DNA of 64,000 nt from Burkholderia sp052045245 (GCF_052045245.1 NZ_JBQEON010000003.1:62001-126000), one strand, 5' to 3'; counted from the stretch's first letter, positions 7,129 to 17,149 are shown. Numbers and translations: made by a program. The notes: a model not told the origin generated them from the sequence alone.

Positions 7129-10100
7129 TCAGTAGCGGCGCGCGAGTCGCAGGCGCGCATCCTCGCGCGCGGCGGGCGGCAGGTCGGACGAGTAATGAAA
7201 CGTGCCCGACACGAGCGACGCGATGGGCACGCCGTCGCGGAACAGCACGCGATTGCCCGCCAGCGCGGGCACCTTGTCGCCGGGCAGCAGCGTGCCGGCG
7301 AGGTTCAGCGGATCGACGCCCGTCACGCACACGTACTGGCCGTCGCCCGGTTGGCGACGCAGTTCGCGCAGGATCGGGATCGCTTCCGGCAGCGCGAACT
7401 GCTCGCCCGCGAGCCCGGCGACGAAGCGTCCACCGCGAATCTCGCCGCGTGCCTCGAGACGCTGCAGCACGCGCACGAGTTCGCGCCAGCTCGGCAGCCA
7501 GTCGGCCTCGCGTTCGAGCAGCCGCCAGAACACGACGCCATAGCGGCGCAGCAGCGTCCACACGATGTGTTCGAGTGCGTCGGGATCGGTCGCGGGCGCA
7601 CCGCGTTTCGGCGCGGGAGCCGGCGTGGGCGGTGCGTCGTTCGGTGGCGATACGCGTTGCACGAGCGCCCAGCGGCCCGCGTCGTCCATCCCGCCGATCA
7701 GCGCGCCGCCGCGGCGCGTGCGCGGCGCATACGTCGCACTGCGCTTGACCGCCGGCTTCAGCAGTGCGCGCAGACCGGCGAAGCTGTCCGCGTTCACGAG
7801 GCCCGCCGACACGAGTTCGCCCAGTGCCTGCTCGAGTTCGACGGGCAGCATGTGCAGTTCGTCGAGCAGCGCATCGAAGAACATCGCGCCGTGCGCGGCG
7901 AGTGCGTCGCGCACCTGTGTCGCGCGCGCGGACAGCGCCGGTTGCGCGTCGGGGTCGCGCAGCGCCTGCCATGCGCCGAGGTGGCGGCGCGGCAGCAGCA
8001 CGACCGGCGTCGTCTTCACCGGCGTGCCGGCCGCGCGGGACGGTATGCCGATGCGGGTCCACACGAGTTTGCCCGAGCGGCACAGCTCGTCGAGGCCGCC
8101 GGCCGTGTAGTCGGCCAGCCGCGCGGGCAGCAGCGCGTCCTCCCATGCGCTCGCCGCGGCTTCGTAGCCTTCGAGCTGTTCGACGACGGCCGCGAGCGCA
8201 TCGCGGCCGGTGCCGCGCGTGTCGGGCGTCAGGTGCTGCCAATGGAACAGGAAGCGCATGAAATCGGCACGCTCGACCGGCTCGATCTCGCGGCGCAGCC
8301 GCTTCACCGTATAGCGGTGAATGCGCGCGAGCAGGTGGCGCTCGCACCATTCGTCGGTCGTCGCGCCCGGCGTGAAGCGGCCGCGCATCACGTAGCCTTC
8401 GCGCTCCAGGGCCGCGAGCGTCGTCGCGATCGCCGCCGGCGGCAGGCCGAGCGGTTGTGCGATGGCGTCGAGCGTCAGCGGGCCGAAGCCCGTGAGCCGC
8501 GCGCGAATCACGTCGACGCACGCGGCGTCCGCTTCCCAGGGTTGCGCACAGGCGGCCGGCACCTTCAGCGCGGGCGCAATGCGTGCATCGGGATGCAGCG
8601 CGCGCACGCAGACCAGCCGTTCGACCGGCACCCACAGCGCCGCGCCGTCCGGCGTGACGAGCTTCGTCGCGCGACGCCGCTCGGCCAGTTCCGCGAGCAG
8701 GCCGGGCCAACCTTCGTGTGCCTGAGCTTCGCGGTCGGCGACACAGGCGAGCGTGAGCAGCGCATCGTGCATTTCGTCGGCATCGCGCACGAGCGGCCAC
8801 GCTTCGTCGCGCACCGCATCGATGGCGTCGGCGTCGAGCGCGCCGAGATCGTCGGCCGATTCCGGGTCGCTCCAGCGGCGCGACTGCACGGCCTGCGTGC
8901 GGCGCTCCTCGAGCGGTGCATCGTCGAGAAACGCATAAGGTTTGGCGTTGAGGATCTCGGCCGCGAGCGGCGACGGCGCGGGCAGGTCGCGCGCGATCAG
9001 TTCGATCGCGCCGCTTTCGATCCGGCGCAGCAGCGCGAGCCAGCCGTCGGCATCCATCGCGTCGTGCAGGCAGTCGTCGAGCGTCTGGTCGACGAGCGGA
9101 TGGTGCGGAATCTCGCGTTCGCCGACGATGTTCTCGAGGCACGCGACCTGGTCGGGGAACACGGTCGCGAGCAGATCCTCGCTCTTCATCCGCTGCAGTT
9201 GCGGGGCGGTGCGCCGGCCGCCGGTGAAGCGCGGCAGCGCGAGCGCGGTCGTCGCGTTCCAGCGCCAGCGCACGCCGAACATCGGCGCGTCGAGCAGCGC
9301 CTGGACCAGCACGTGTTCCGCACTGGCCGAACGCAGGTAGCGCCACACTTCGTCGAGCGCGAAGCTGTGCGCGAGCGACAGCGACAGGATGATCGCGTCG
9401 TCGGTCGCGGCGGCCTGCAGCTCGAAGTTGAAACTGCGGCAGAAGCGCTTGCGCAGCGCCAGCCCCCACGCGCGGTTGATGCGGCTGCCGAACGGCGAAT
9501 GGATCACCAGCTGCGTGCCGCCCGACTCGTCGAAGAAGCGCTCCATCACGAGCGTGTCCTGCGTCGGCAAGGCGCCGAGCGCCGCGCGCGTGCGGGCAAG
9601 GTAGTCGGCGATCTGGCGCGCCGCGTCGGGCGACAGGTGGAGATCGTCGACGAGCCAGCGCAGCGCCGGTGCGAGACGGCTTTCGGCCGCGCCGAGCGTG
9701 GTGCCGCCGGTGTCGCTGCGCAAGGCGGCCAATGCGCCGGCTCCGGCGGCCGCGTTGCCGGTTTTGCCGCGCGTGCCCGTCTTGCCCGCCGCATCGTCGC
9801 TCGCGCGCTTGCGTGCTCCGGCCGCCGGGTGCCGATCGCCTTCGGCGAACAGCCCGTCGAGCCGCGCGCGCAGCCGGCCGACCGCCGCCGACAGCTCGTC
9901 GCTGCGACCGAGCCCCTCGCCGAGCCAGAACGGAATGCCCGGCGACTGGCCCTGCGCATCCTCGACACGCACGCGGCCGGTTTCCACGCGAATGATCCGG
10001 TACGACTGGTTGCCGAGCTGGAACACGTCACCGGCGAGGCTCTCGATCGCGAAATCCTCGTTGACGGTGCCGACCTGGAGGCCCTGCGGTTCGAGCAAGA

Positions 10101-11643
10101 CGGCGTAATCGGCCATGTCGGGAATCGTGCCGCCCGACGTCGTCGCGGTCATCATCGCGTTGCGGCGCCCGCGCACCGTGCCGCCGACCACGTCGCGATG
10201 CAGGTACGCACCGCGCACCCCGCGGCGGCTCGTGAAGCCTTCGGCGAGCATCTTCATCACGTCGTCGAAGCGTTCGCGCGACAGGCGCGCGTAGGGCGCC
10301 GCGCGCGTGAAGCGTGCATACAGCGCGTCCTCCTGCCATTCCGCGCAGGCGACTTCGGCGACGATCTGCTGCGCGAGCACGTCGAGCGGCGCTTCGGGAA
10401 TCCGCAGCGCGTCCAGCTCGCCGCGTTGCACGCAATCGAGCAGCGCCGCGCATTCGACCAGCTCGTCGCGCGACAGCGGGAACAGACGGCCCTTCGGCAC
10501 GCCGCCGACGTGGTGCCCGGAACGGCCGACGCGCTGCAGGAATGGCGCGATCCCGCGCGGTGAACCGACCTGGCACACGAGATCGACGTCGCCGATGTCG
10601 ATGCCGAGTTCGAGCGATGCGGTTGCGACCAGCAGCTTCAGTTCGCCGCGCTTGAGCCGCTGTTCCGCGTCGAAGCGGTGTTCCTTCGCAAGACTGCCGT
10701 GGTGCGCGGCGATCGCGTTCTTGCCGAGGCGGTCGGCGAGGTGGCGCGCCATGCGCTCGGCGGTGCGCCGCGTGTTCACGAACACGAGCGTTGTGCGATG
10801 CGCGGCCGCGAGCGCCGCGATCCGGTCGTACACCTGTTCCCACACGTCGGTCGCCATCACCGGTTCGAGCGGCACGTTCGGCAGCTCGAGCGCGAGATCG
10901 CGTTCGCGCGTGTGACCGGTATCGACGATCGTGCAGTCGCGCGGTGCATCGGCGGGGCCGCCGACCAGGAAGCGCGCGACGGCGTCGATCGGTTTCTGCG
11001 TGGCCGACAACCCGATGCGCGGCAGCGCGTGGCCCGTCAACGCGTCGAGGCGCTCGAGCGACAGCGCGAGGTGACTGCCGCGCTTGGACGACGCGAGCGC
11101 GTGAATCTCGTCGACGATCACCGAACGCACGCTCGACAGCATCTGCCGCCCCGACGTCGACGACAGCAGCACGTACAGCGACTCGGGTGTCGTCACGAGG
11201 ATGTGCGGCGCGCGCTTGCGCAGCGCCGCGCGTTCGGCCTGCGTGGTGTCGCCGGTGCGCACGGCGGTGCGGATCGCCGGCACCGGCAGGCCGAGCTGCG
11301 CGAGCGACTCGGCGATGCCGGCGAGCGGCGCGTCGAGGTTCACGTGGATGTCGTTCGACAGCGCCTTCAGCGGCGACACATAGACGACGAGCGTCGCGTC
11401 GGGCAGCGTGCCGTCGTGCGCGAGCGCATCGCGCACGAGCTCGTCGAGCGCGCACAGGAACGCGGTGAGCGTCTTGCCCGAGCCGGTCGGCGCGGCGACG
11501 AGCGTCGACCGGCCGGCCTTGATGTGCGGCCACGCGAGCGCCTGCGCACCGGTCGGCGCGGCGAACGTGCGGCGGAACCACGCGGCGACGGCCGGGTGGA
11601 ACACGTCGAGCGCGTGAGCGGGGCGGGTGGCGGTGACGTCCAT
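7129..11643 (-). CDS. lhr: Large ATP-dependent helicase Lhr
   Basis: 1504 residues, the size of full-length bacterial Lhr. The Walker A motif APTGSGKT is at residues 51-58, followed by the DEIH box (VIVDEIHALASSKRG), motif III (GLSATQKPI) and motif VI (QRVGRSGHHVGG). The remainder is the Lhr winged-helix/beta-barrel core and the long C-terminal region unique to these proteins. Lhr is a 3'-5' translocase on ssDNA with RNA-DNA unwinding activity, linked to DNA repair. It is monocistronic here; the metallophosphatase often paired with Lhr is not next to it. The ATG at 11643 is the only start giving a complete helicase core. Confidence 0.93.
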   Translation of the reverse strand: MDVTATRPAHALDVFHPAVAAWFRRTFAAPTGAQALAWPHIKAGRSTLVAAPTGSGKTLTAFLCALDELVRDALAHDGTLPDATLVVYVSPLKALSNDIHVNLDAPLAGIAESLAQLGLPVPAIRTAVRTGDTTQAERAALRKRAPHILVTTPESLYVLLSSTSGRQMLSSVRSVIVDEIHALASSKRGSHLALSLERLDALTGHALPRIGLSATQKPIDAVARFLVGGPADAPRDCTIVDTGHTRERDLALELPNVPLEPVMATDVWEQVYDRIAALAAAHRTTLVFVNTRRTAERMARHLADRLGKNAIAAHHGSLAKEHRFDAEQRLKRGELKLLVATASLELGIDIGDVDLVCQVGSPRGIAPFLQRVGRSGHHVGGVPKGRLFPLSRDELVECAALLDCVQRGELDALRIPEAPLDVLAQQIVAEVACAEWQEDALYARFTRAAPYARLSRERFDDVMKMLAEGFTSRRGVRGAYLHRDVVGGTVRGRRNAMMTATTSGGTIPDMADYAVLLEPQGLQVGTVNEDFAIESLAGDVFQLGNQSYRIIRVETGRVRVEDAQGQSPGIPFWLGEGLGRSDELSAAVGRLRARLDGLFAEGDRHPAAGARKRASDDAAGKTGTRGKTGNAAAGAGALAALRSDTGGTTLGAAESRLAPALRWLVDDLHLSPDAARQIADYLARTRAALGALPTQDTLVMERFFDESGGTQLVIHSPFGSRINRAWGLALRKRFCRSFNFELQAAATDDAIILSLSLAHSFALDEVWRYLRSASAEHVLVQALLDAPMFGVRWRWNATTALALPRFTGGRRTAPQLQRMKSEDLLATVFPDQVACLENIVGEREIPHHPLVDQTLDDCLHDAMDADGWLALLRRIESGAIELIARDLPAPSPLAAEILNAKPYAFLDDAPLEERRTQAVQSRRWSDPESADDLGALDADAIDAVRDEAWPLVRDADEMHDALLTLACVADREAQAHEGWPGLLAELAERRRATKLVTPDGAALWVPVERLVCVRALHPDARIAPALKVPAACAQPWEADAACVDVIRARLTGFGPLTLDAIAQPLGLPPAAIATTLAALEREGYVMRGRFTPGATTDEWCERHLLARIHRYTVKRLRREIEPVERADFMRFLFHWQHLTPDTRGTGRDALAAVVEQLEGYEAAASAWEDALLPARLADYTAGGLDELCRSGKLVWTRIGIPSRAAGTPVKTTPVVLLPRRHLGAWQALRDPDAQPALSARATQVRDALAAHGAMFFDALLDELHMLPVELEQALGELVSAGLVNADSFAGLRALLKPAVKRSATYAPRTRRGGALIGGMDDAGRWALVQRVSPPNDAPPTPAPAPKRGAPATDPDALEHIVWTLLRRYGVVFWRLLEREADWLPSWRELVRVLQRLEARGEIRGGRFVAGLAGEQFALPEAIPILRELRRQPGDGQYVCVTGVDPLNLAGTLLPGDKVPALAGNRVLFRDGVPIASLVSGTFHYSSDLPPAAREDARLRLARRY

Positions 11644-11838
11644 CGGCGCGTTGAAATGGGGTGCGAGCGCGCGGGCGGCCGCGCGCGAATCGTCAGTGTG
11701 CCAGACGTCGCGTTCGCGTACCGGGCATGCGTGGCGACGATGCCCTTCGAGATGAGGGCCCGCAGCGCACTTTCAACAAACGGAAAGTTGCGTGCGATTC
11801 GGCATGCCGAGGTCGAGCCGAATCGCAAACAAATGCAA

Positions 11839-12363
11839 CTAAACGCGATGCAGCCAGCCGAGCCAGTGTTCGAGGAACGGGGCGCGCGTCCACAGCGACT
11901 GCGCGAGCCACAGGGTGCCGCCCCATGCGGCGAACACGACGATCAGGTCGCAATGTCCGCTGTTCCACAGATTCAGCGAATGACGCCGCCAGATCCACGG
12001 CACGCCGAGCGGATTCGGCCAGTCGGCGAGCAGGTGCATCACGCCGCCGCACGCAAAGCCGAACAGCGGCGCGGCCCACAGCGGATGCGGATGATGCGTG
12101 AGCCCGTGCCACCCGAGCGCGAGCAGCGCGATCCAGCCGATGCCCCAGTGCGTGACGGTGCGGTGCGTGATCCACAGGCGGCGCTTGCGGGACCACCACG
12201 CGACTTCGAGCCAGTCGGGCGCGGTGCCGCCCGCGACGCCGGCCGCAAATGCGGCGAGCAGGCCCGTGTGCCACAGGCCGGTCGCGCCGGATTGCGCGAC
12301 GAGGACGGCGGCGGCGACGCCGGCCGCGAAGCCGGACGCATGATGTGCATTGTGTGATGCCAT
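11839..12363 (-). CDS. YdjM-type inner-membrane protein, metal-dependent hydrolase family
   Basis: 174 residues with four or five hydrophobic segments. The start MASHNAHHASGFAAGVAAAV and the LEVAWWSRKRRLWITHRTVTHWG segment match the YdjM/YfhO-type membrane metal-dependent hydrolase family (DUF457), in which the conserved HR.xTHW histidines are the presumed metal site. The E. coli homologue YdjM is induced by the SOS response; no clear LexA box was seen upstream here. No enzyme reaction is proven for the family. It lies between lhr and the divergent ggt gene. Confidence 0.75.
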   Translation of the reverse strand: MASHNAHHASGFAAGVAAAVLVAQSGATGLWHTGLLAAFAAGVAGGTAPDWLEVAWWSRKRRLWITHRTVTHWGIGWIALLALGWHGLTHHPHPLWAAPLFGFACGGVMHLLADWPNPLGVPWIWRRHSLNLWNSGHCDLIVVFAAWGGTLWLAQSLWTRAPFLEHWLGWLHRV

Positions 12364-12752
12364 ACGGAGCGAGGAAACGTGAAGCGTCGTGCGAGCGAAA
12401 GCCGTGACACGACGCGAAAGCGGGGCGCTATGTTCTCAGATCGGCCCGCACAGCGGGCGGTTCGGTCGCGTTTTTTTTGCATGCGCGACGTCGCCGGTTG
12501 TGAGGTTTGCAACTTTCGGATTTGTGCATCGAGCGATGACGAGCGGGGCATGCAACTTCGGCCGATGTGCGCCCGTTGCTACCGGTTGTGCGACTGGCCG
12601 CGCACAAATTGCACGCGTGCGTCGTGCGTCGCGTGTTCGACCCTTTTTGTCCCCCTATACTACGAAGCCGCGGTTGGCCGTCGGTGCGCCAGCGGTCATC
12701 AGCGGATCAGGCGCCTTTCCTGCCTGAAGGAGATCCACATGGGGGACATGCA
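12364..12752. other. Divergent regulatory gap upstream of ggt
   Basis: 389 bases with no gene supported. It must hold promoters for the ydjM-type gene (leftward) and ggt (rightward). A plausible -10 for ggt is TATACT at 12656-12661, but its -35 partner is weak. A mini-ORF just before ggt is listed separately. Confidence 0.4.
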
Positions 12753-12756
12753 ATGA
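12739..12756 (+). promoter_or_regulatory. Five-codon mini-ORF overlapping the ggt start
   Basis: The strong ribosome-binding site AAGGAG (12727-12732) is correctly spaced not for ggt but for an ATG at 12739 that encodes Met-Gly-Asp-Met-Gln and stops. Its TGA (12754-12756) overlaps the ggt ATG (12753) as ATGA. This is the arrangement used for translational coupling. Confidence 0.45.
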
Positions 12757-14474
12757 CTACGCTGAATCGCTTCAAAACATCCGCCGTCGTGCTCGCGACG
12801 GTGGCCGGCGTCGGTTTCCTGCCGAATGCGCCGGCTTATGCGAAGGGGCCGCAGCCGGCCGTCCTGACGAGCTCGGCGGTCGCGGTTGCCGACAAGTACA
12901 GTGCCGATGCCGCGGAGCGGATCTTCAAGGAAGGCGGCAACGCGATCGATGCGGCTGTCGCGATCGCGTTTACGCTCGCCGTCACGTATCCGGAGGCCGG
13001 CAACATCGGCGGTGGCGGCTTCATGACGATCTACAAGGACGGCAAGCCGTACTTCATCGACTACCGCGAGCGCGCGCCGCTCGCCGCGACGAAGGACATG
13101 TATCTCGACAAGGACGGCAACGTCGTCAAGGGCATGAGCCTGTACGGTCCGCGCGCGGTCGGCGTGCCGGGCACGGTCGCGGGCATGTGGGAAGCGCAGA
13201 AGCGCTTCGGCAAGCTGAAATGGAAGCAGGTGCTCGCGCCGGCGATCCACTATGCGCGCGATGGCTTCGTCGTCGACGAACAACTCGCGCAGCGCGGTGT
13301 CGATGCATCGAAGGAGTTCGGCGGCAAGACCAACTTCGACAAGTATTTCTCCGGGCTGAAGGCGGGTGTGAACTTCAAGCAGCCCGATCTCGCCGACGTG
13401 CTGACACGCATCTCGAACGGCGGCGCGGAAGGCTTCTACAAGGGCAAGACGGCCGAGCTGATCGCCGCTTCGATGAAGACGGGCGACGGCAACGGGCTGA
13501 TCACCACCGAGGATCTCGCGCAGTATCGCGCGGTGTGGCGCCAGCCGGTGCAGGCGAAGTGGAACGGCTACGACGTGATCACCGCGCCGCCTCCGAGTTC
13601 GGGTGGCATCGGCCTCGTTCAGCTGCTGAAGATGAAGGCCGACCTCAAGCAGGACTTCGAGGGCGTGAAGCTCAACTCGCCGCAGTACATCCACCTCGTC
13701 GCGGAAATCGAGAAGCGCGTGTTCGCCGATCGTGCGCAGTATCTCGGCGATCCCGATTTCTACAAGGTGCCGATCGCGCAGCTGACCGACGACGCGTACA
13801 TCGCGAAGCGCGCGGCCGAGGTCAACCCGAAAGCGCCGTCCGATACGAAGAGCGTGCAGCCGGGCCTCGGCACGTCGATGCCGGAGAAGGCCGAAACGAC
13901 GCACTTCTCGGTCGTCGACAAGTGGGGCAACGCGGTGTCGAACACGTACACGATCAACGGCTATTTCGGTTCGGGCGTGATCGCCGACGGCACCGGGATC
14001 GTGCTGAACGACGAGATGGACGACTTCTCCGCGAAGCCGGGCGTCGCGAACATGTTCGGCGTGGTCGGCAGCGACGCGAACGCGATCGAGCCGAAGAAGC
14101 GTCCGCTGTCGTCGATGTCGCCGACGATCCTGACGAAGGACGGCAAGGTGTCGCTCGTGATCGGCACGCCGGGCGGCTCGCGGATCTTCACGTCGATCTT
14201 CCAGGTGATCAACAACATCTACGACTTCAGGATGCCGTTGAAGGAGGCCGTCGGCGCGATGCGTTTCCACCATCAGCTGCTGCCGCCGAACACGATCTTC
14301 TGGGAGCCGTACCACCCGATCGAGGGCGAACTCGCGAAGCAGCTCGAGGAACGCGGCTACACGCTGAAGGGGCAGGATTTCAGCGGCGACATCCAGGTGA
14401 TCAAGATCGACGGCAGGGCGCCGGAGGCGATGGCGGATCCGCGCGGGCGCGGGGTCACGCGAATCATTCGGTGA
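12753..14474 (+). CDS. ggt: Gamma-glutamyltransferase precursor
   Basis: 573 residues beginning with a signal peptide (basic start, hydrophobic stretch, cleavage after AYA), so it acts in the periplasm. It removes or transfers the gamma-glutamyl group of glutathione. The N-terminal nucleophile hydrolase signature is clear: the Thr-Thr-His-Phe-Ser motif at about residues 382-386 marks the autocleavage site, whose first Thr becomes the nucleophile of the small subunit. The Ser-Ser-rich PLSSMSPTI loop that binds the gamma-glutamyl moiety is also present. The ATG at 12753 is chosen because it gives the signal peptide. Single gene ended by a strong terminator. Confidence 0.95.
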   Translation: MTTLNRFKTSAVVLATVAGVGFLPNAPAYAKGPQPAVLTSSAVAVADKYSADAAERIFKEGGNAIDAAVAIAFTLAVTYPEAGNIGGGGFMTIYKDGKPYFIDYRERAPLAATKDMYLDKDGNVVKGMSLYGPRAVGVPGTVAGMWEAQKRFGKLKWKQVLAPAIHYARDGFVVDEQLAQRGVDASKEFGGKTNFDKYFSGLKAGVNFKQPDLADVLTRISNGGAEGFYKGKTAELIAASMKTGDGNGLITTEDLAQYRAVWRQPVQAKWNGYDVITAPPPSSGGIGLVQLLKMKADLKQDFEGVKLNSPQYIHLVAEIEKRVFADRAQYLGDPDFYKVPIAQLTDDAYIAKRAAEVNPKAPSDTKSVQPGLGTSMPEKAETTHFSVVDKWGNAVSNTYTINGYFGSGVIADGTGIVLNDEMDDFSAKPGVANMFGVVGSDANAIEPKKRPLSSMSPTILTKDGKVSLVIGTPGGSRIFTSIFQVINNIYDFRMPLKEAVGAMRFHHQLLPPNTIFWEPYHPIEGELAKQLEERGYTLKGQDFSGDIQVIKIDGRAPEAMADPRGRGVTRIIR

Positions 14475-14490
14475 TGGAGCAGGCCGGATG

Positions 14491-14512
14491 CGCGACCGCC
14501 GCGGCGGTCGCG
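14491..14512. repeat. 22-bp perfect palindrome after ggt
   Basis: A self-complementary GC-rich sequence just after the ggt stop (14474) and 14 bases before the true terminator. It may protect the 3' end of the message. Confidence 0.35.
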
Positions 14513-14525
14513 TCGGCGGCGATCG

Positions 14526-14551
14526 ATGCCGGGCACACGCCCGGCATTTTT
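14526..14551 (+). terminator. Intrinsic terminator of ggt
   Basis: Stem ATGCCGGGC / GCCCGGCAT with an ACAC loop, followed by five T. A classical Rho-independent terminator on the plus strand, 52 bases after the ggt stop. Confidence 0.85.
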
Positions 14552-14817
14552 CATGGGGCGGTGGCGTCGAGCGGTTGCGTCACAGCGTCAGCAGATCGGC
14601 AGATCAGCAGCGGCAGCGGCAGCGCCGGCACGATCCGGCCAGCCGAACCGGACGCTGGCGTCCGATCCCTTCGACCTCTCCGCACCCCCCCGTGCTGGAG
14701 AGCGTGCTGCCCCGGTTCCGCTTCTGACGGGCCGGTCAGCCCCTTTTTCATCAATTTGACGCGCGACACGGGGATAATGGAGGCGTTTGACTGCGTCAAC
14801 CGAAGGAAGGAGGCCCC
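14552..14817. other. Gap between the ggt terminator and ppk2
   Basis: No supported gene; short frames here lack motifs. The last ~60 bases (CATCAATTTGACGCGCGACACGG, then AATGG) look promoter-like, and an AAGGAGG lies about 5 bases before the ppk2 ATG. Confidence 0.4.
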
Positions 14818-15768
14818 ATGGGCGACAACGATACCCGCACCGAGACCGACAACCTGACCGATACGACGTCGCGCGAGGCACGCCAGCGACGTTTCGAGGA
14901 GGACCTCGTCGACGCATACGACGAAGAGCTCGAAATGGAACTCGACGACCGCCGCTTCGACGACGGCGAGGATCTGCTGTTCTCGCCGGAGCGCCGCGAA
15001 GCGCGCAAGGCGTATTTCCGCGAGCTGTTCCGGCTGCAGGGCGAACTCGTGAAGCTGCAGGACTGGGTCGTGAGCACCGGGCACCGGCTCGTCGTGATTT
15101 TCGAGGGGCGCGACGCGGCCGGCAAGGGCGGCGCGATCAAGCGCATCACGCAGCGCCTGAACCCGCGCGTGTGCCGCGTGGCGGCGCTGCCCGCGCCGAA
15201 CAACCGCGAGCGCACGCAATGGTATTTCCAGCGCTACGTCGCGCATTTGCCGGCCGGTGGGGAGATCGTGCTGTTCGACCGCAGCTGGTACAACCGCGCG
15301 GGTGTCGAGCGCGTGATGAATTTCTGCTCCGACGACGAATACGAGGAGTTCTTCCGCTCGGTACCGGAGTTCGAGAAGATGCTCGCGCGCAGCGGGATCC
15401 AGATCGTCAAGTACTGGTTCTCGATCACCGATCACGAGCAGGAACTGCGCTTCCAGAGCCGGATCGAGGATCCGCTCAAGCAGTGGAAGCTGAGCCCGAT
15501 GGATCTCGAAAGCCGCCGGCGCTGGGAGGCCTATACGGCCGCGAAGGAAGAAATGCTGCAGCGCACGCATATCCCCGAGGCGCCGTGGTGGGTCGTGCAG
15601 GCGGTCGACAAGAAGCGCGCGCGGCTGAACTGCATCCACCATCTGCTGACCCAGGTGCCGTACCACGAGGTACCGCGCCCGACGATCGATCTGCCGCAGC
15701 GCGAGCATCACGAGGACTACATTCGCCGCCCGGTGCCGGACGACATGATCGTCCCGGACACCTATTGA
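14818..15768 (+). CDS. ppk2: Polyphosphate kinase 2
   Basis: 316 residues. PPK2 uses polyphosphate to phosphorylate nucleoside diphosphates. The Walker A loop GRDAAGKGG is at about residues 97-105, Walker B is the FDRSWYNRAGVE stretch, and the lid region (KYWFSITDHEQELRFQSR) is intact. The first ~60 residues are an acidic, low-complexity extension before the core, as in several beta-proteobacterial PPK2s. Start chosen for the AAGGAGG site directly upstream. Single gene. Whether it prefers ADP, GDP or AMP cannot be judged by eye. Confidence 0.92.
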   Translation: MGDNDTRTETDNLTDTTSREARQRRFEEDLVDAYDEELEMELDDRRFDDGEDLLFSPERREARKAYFRELFRLQGELVKLQDWVVSTGHRLVVIFEGRDAAGKGGAIKRITQRLNPRVCRVAALPAPNNRERTQWYFQRYVAHLPAGGEIVLFDRSWYNRAGVERVMNFCSDDEYEEFFRSVPEFEKMLARSGIQIVKYWFSITDHEQELRFQSRIEDPLKQWKLSPMDLESRRRWEAYTAAKEEMLQRTHIPEAPWWVVQAVDKKRARLNCIHHLLTQVPYHEVPRPTIDLPQREHHEDYIRRPVPDDMIVPDTY

Positions 15769-15854
15769 GCGGTTCAGGTTGAGGCGCGGGGCCGGCCGCC
15801 CCGGCTGCCCCTGCCGCCTTTGCCGAACGGCCGCGCCGAGCAACGCCGCGCGCG

Positions 15855-16142
15855 TTACGCCCGGATCAGGAACGCGGTGCGGTCGCGGCCGGCGATCCAC
15901 GCGGGCGCGCGACCGCGCCCGCTCCAGGTGGCGCCCGTTTCCGGATCGCGATATTTCGCGCCGGTCGTGAACAGCTTCGCGCGATCATTGTAGCCCTGCC
16001 CAAAGACTTCCCGCGCGGTCAGCGCATAGTTCGTCACGAGCTGGCGGACCTCCTCCAGTACCGCGTTGCGTTCGCGGCGCTGCGCCGCCCGGATGCGTCG
16101 ATCGAGTTCCGCAAGCTGGGCTTGCAGTTTGTGCAGTTGCAT
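15855..16142 (-). CDS. Small H-NS-family DNA-binding protein
   Basis: 95 residues: an N-terminal coiled-coil (LHKLQAQLAELDRRIRAAQRRE) and the C-terminal H-NS DNA-binding loop, seen as YRDPETGATWSGRGRAPAWI, which inserts into the minor groove of AT-rich DNA. Burkholderia genomes hold many such paralogues (BpH3/Bv3F type). It most likely silences horizontally acquired DNA. Single gene, convergent with ppk2; its promoter would lie in 16143-16386. Confidence 0.9.
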   Translation of the reverse strand: MQLHKLQAQLAELDRRIRAAQRRERNAVLEEVRQLVTNYALTAREVFGQGYNDRAKLFTTGAKYRDPETGATWSGRGRAPAWIAGRDRTAFLIRA

Positions 16143-16386
16143 GCGTCCGATATCCCCGTAGCTGAATTCTGATTTCTGATTGTCGGCGATGCGGCGTGGT
16201 GCCGCGTGTCTGCACGCCCGGCCGTGGCGTGCTGCCTCGGTACTGTCCGGACGGCCGTTGGCGACGCGCCGAGCCGGGACGCAGGAAGGTTAGATACCGG
16301 GACGCGGTTTTTCCATCGGACGTATCTGAATTTTCACGGCAATCTGTACGAAGCGTGATCTCGATCGGCGAGCGATCGCCCGTTCG

Positions 16387-16974
16387 TTACAGGTCGGGGA
16401 AGCCCGAGCGCCCCTGGGTCAGGTCGAACAGCGTGGTTTTCGCCGCCGCCTCGGCGGTTTCGGGCAGCTTGATCACGAGCTTCACGGTCATCCCGTAAGC
16501 GCTGTCCACCAGTTCGTAACCGGCCTGTTCGATCCAGCGCCGCACGCGGGCTTCGTCGGGGTACCCGATTTCGATCGCGAAGCGGGTGTGGCGAATGCGC
16601 TCGACGCGCTCGGCATCGAGCAGGGTCGACGCGATCGCGTCCGTATAGGCACGCACCAGGCCGCCCGCACCCAGCTTCACGCCGCCGTAGTAGCGGACGA
16701 CGGCGCCGAGCACGCCGTCGAGGTCGTGATGGCGCAGCACTTCGAGGATCGGCCGGCCGGCGGTGCCCGACGGTTCGCCGTCGTCCGACATGCCCGACTG
16801 GCCGCCGGCGAGCAGCGCCCAGCAGACGTGGGTGGCCGCCGGATGCGCGTCGCGCAGGTGCTGCAGCGCGTGCATCGCGGCATCGCGATCTTCCACGGGG
16901 ATCGCAAACGCGATGAAGCGGCTCTTGCGGATCTCGAGTTCGCGGGTGTAGGTCGTGGCGAGTGAATAACTCAT
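16387..16974 (-). CDS. yigZ: YigZ/IMPACT-family protein (UPF0029)
   Basis: 195 residues from the ATG at 16974; the longer open frame upstream adds an unrelated tail. The IMPACT domain signature is plain (ELEIRKSRFIAFAIPVEDRD, SDDGEPSGTAGRPILEVL, VVRYYGGVKLGAGGLVRAY), followed by the DUF1949 ferredoxin-like domain. The eukaryotic relative regulates GCN2 translation control; the bacterial role is not known. Transcribed toward the hns-like gene and away from the polyene cluster. Confidence 0.92.
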   Translation of the reverse strand: MSYSLATTYTRELEIRKSRFIAFAIPVEDRDAAMHALQHLRDAHPAATHVCWALLAGGQSGMSDDGEPSGTAGRPILEVLRHHDLDGVLGAVVRYYGGVKLGAGGLVRAYTDAIASTLLDAERVERIRHTRFAIEIGYPDEARVRRWIEQAGYELVDSAYGMTVKLVIKLPETAEAAAKTTLFDLTQGRSGFPDL

Positions 16975-17149
16975 TGAACGGGAAACCGGGGATTCTGCAT
17001 CGAGCGCATTATGAGCCATTTCGGTGCAGGATCGACGCAGGGCAGGCGGGGCGGGCATTGTCGCGATAACCGACGATGCATTCGGTTTTCCGAAAAATGG
17101 CCAATGGTTAAATATCGAAAGAGGTACCCCCGCAGTGGCGTTGATCTTT

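Noticed and set aside
7126..10563. 1145-codon plus-strand frame opposite lhr
   Set aside because: GC-driven antisense shadow of the helicase; composition is typical of reverse-strand translation and no motif is present.
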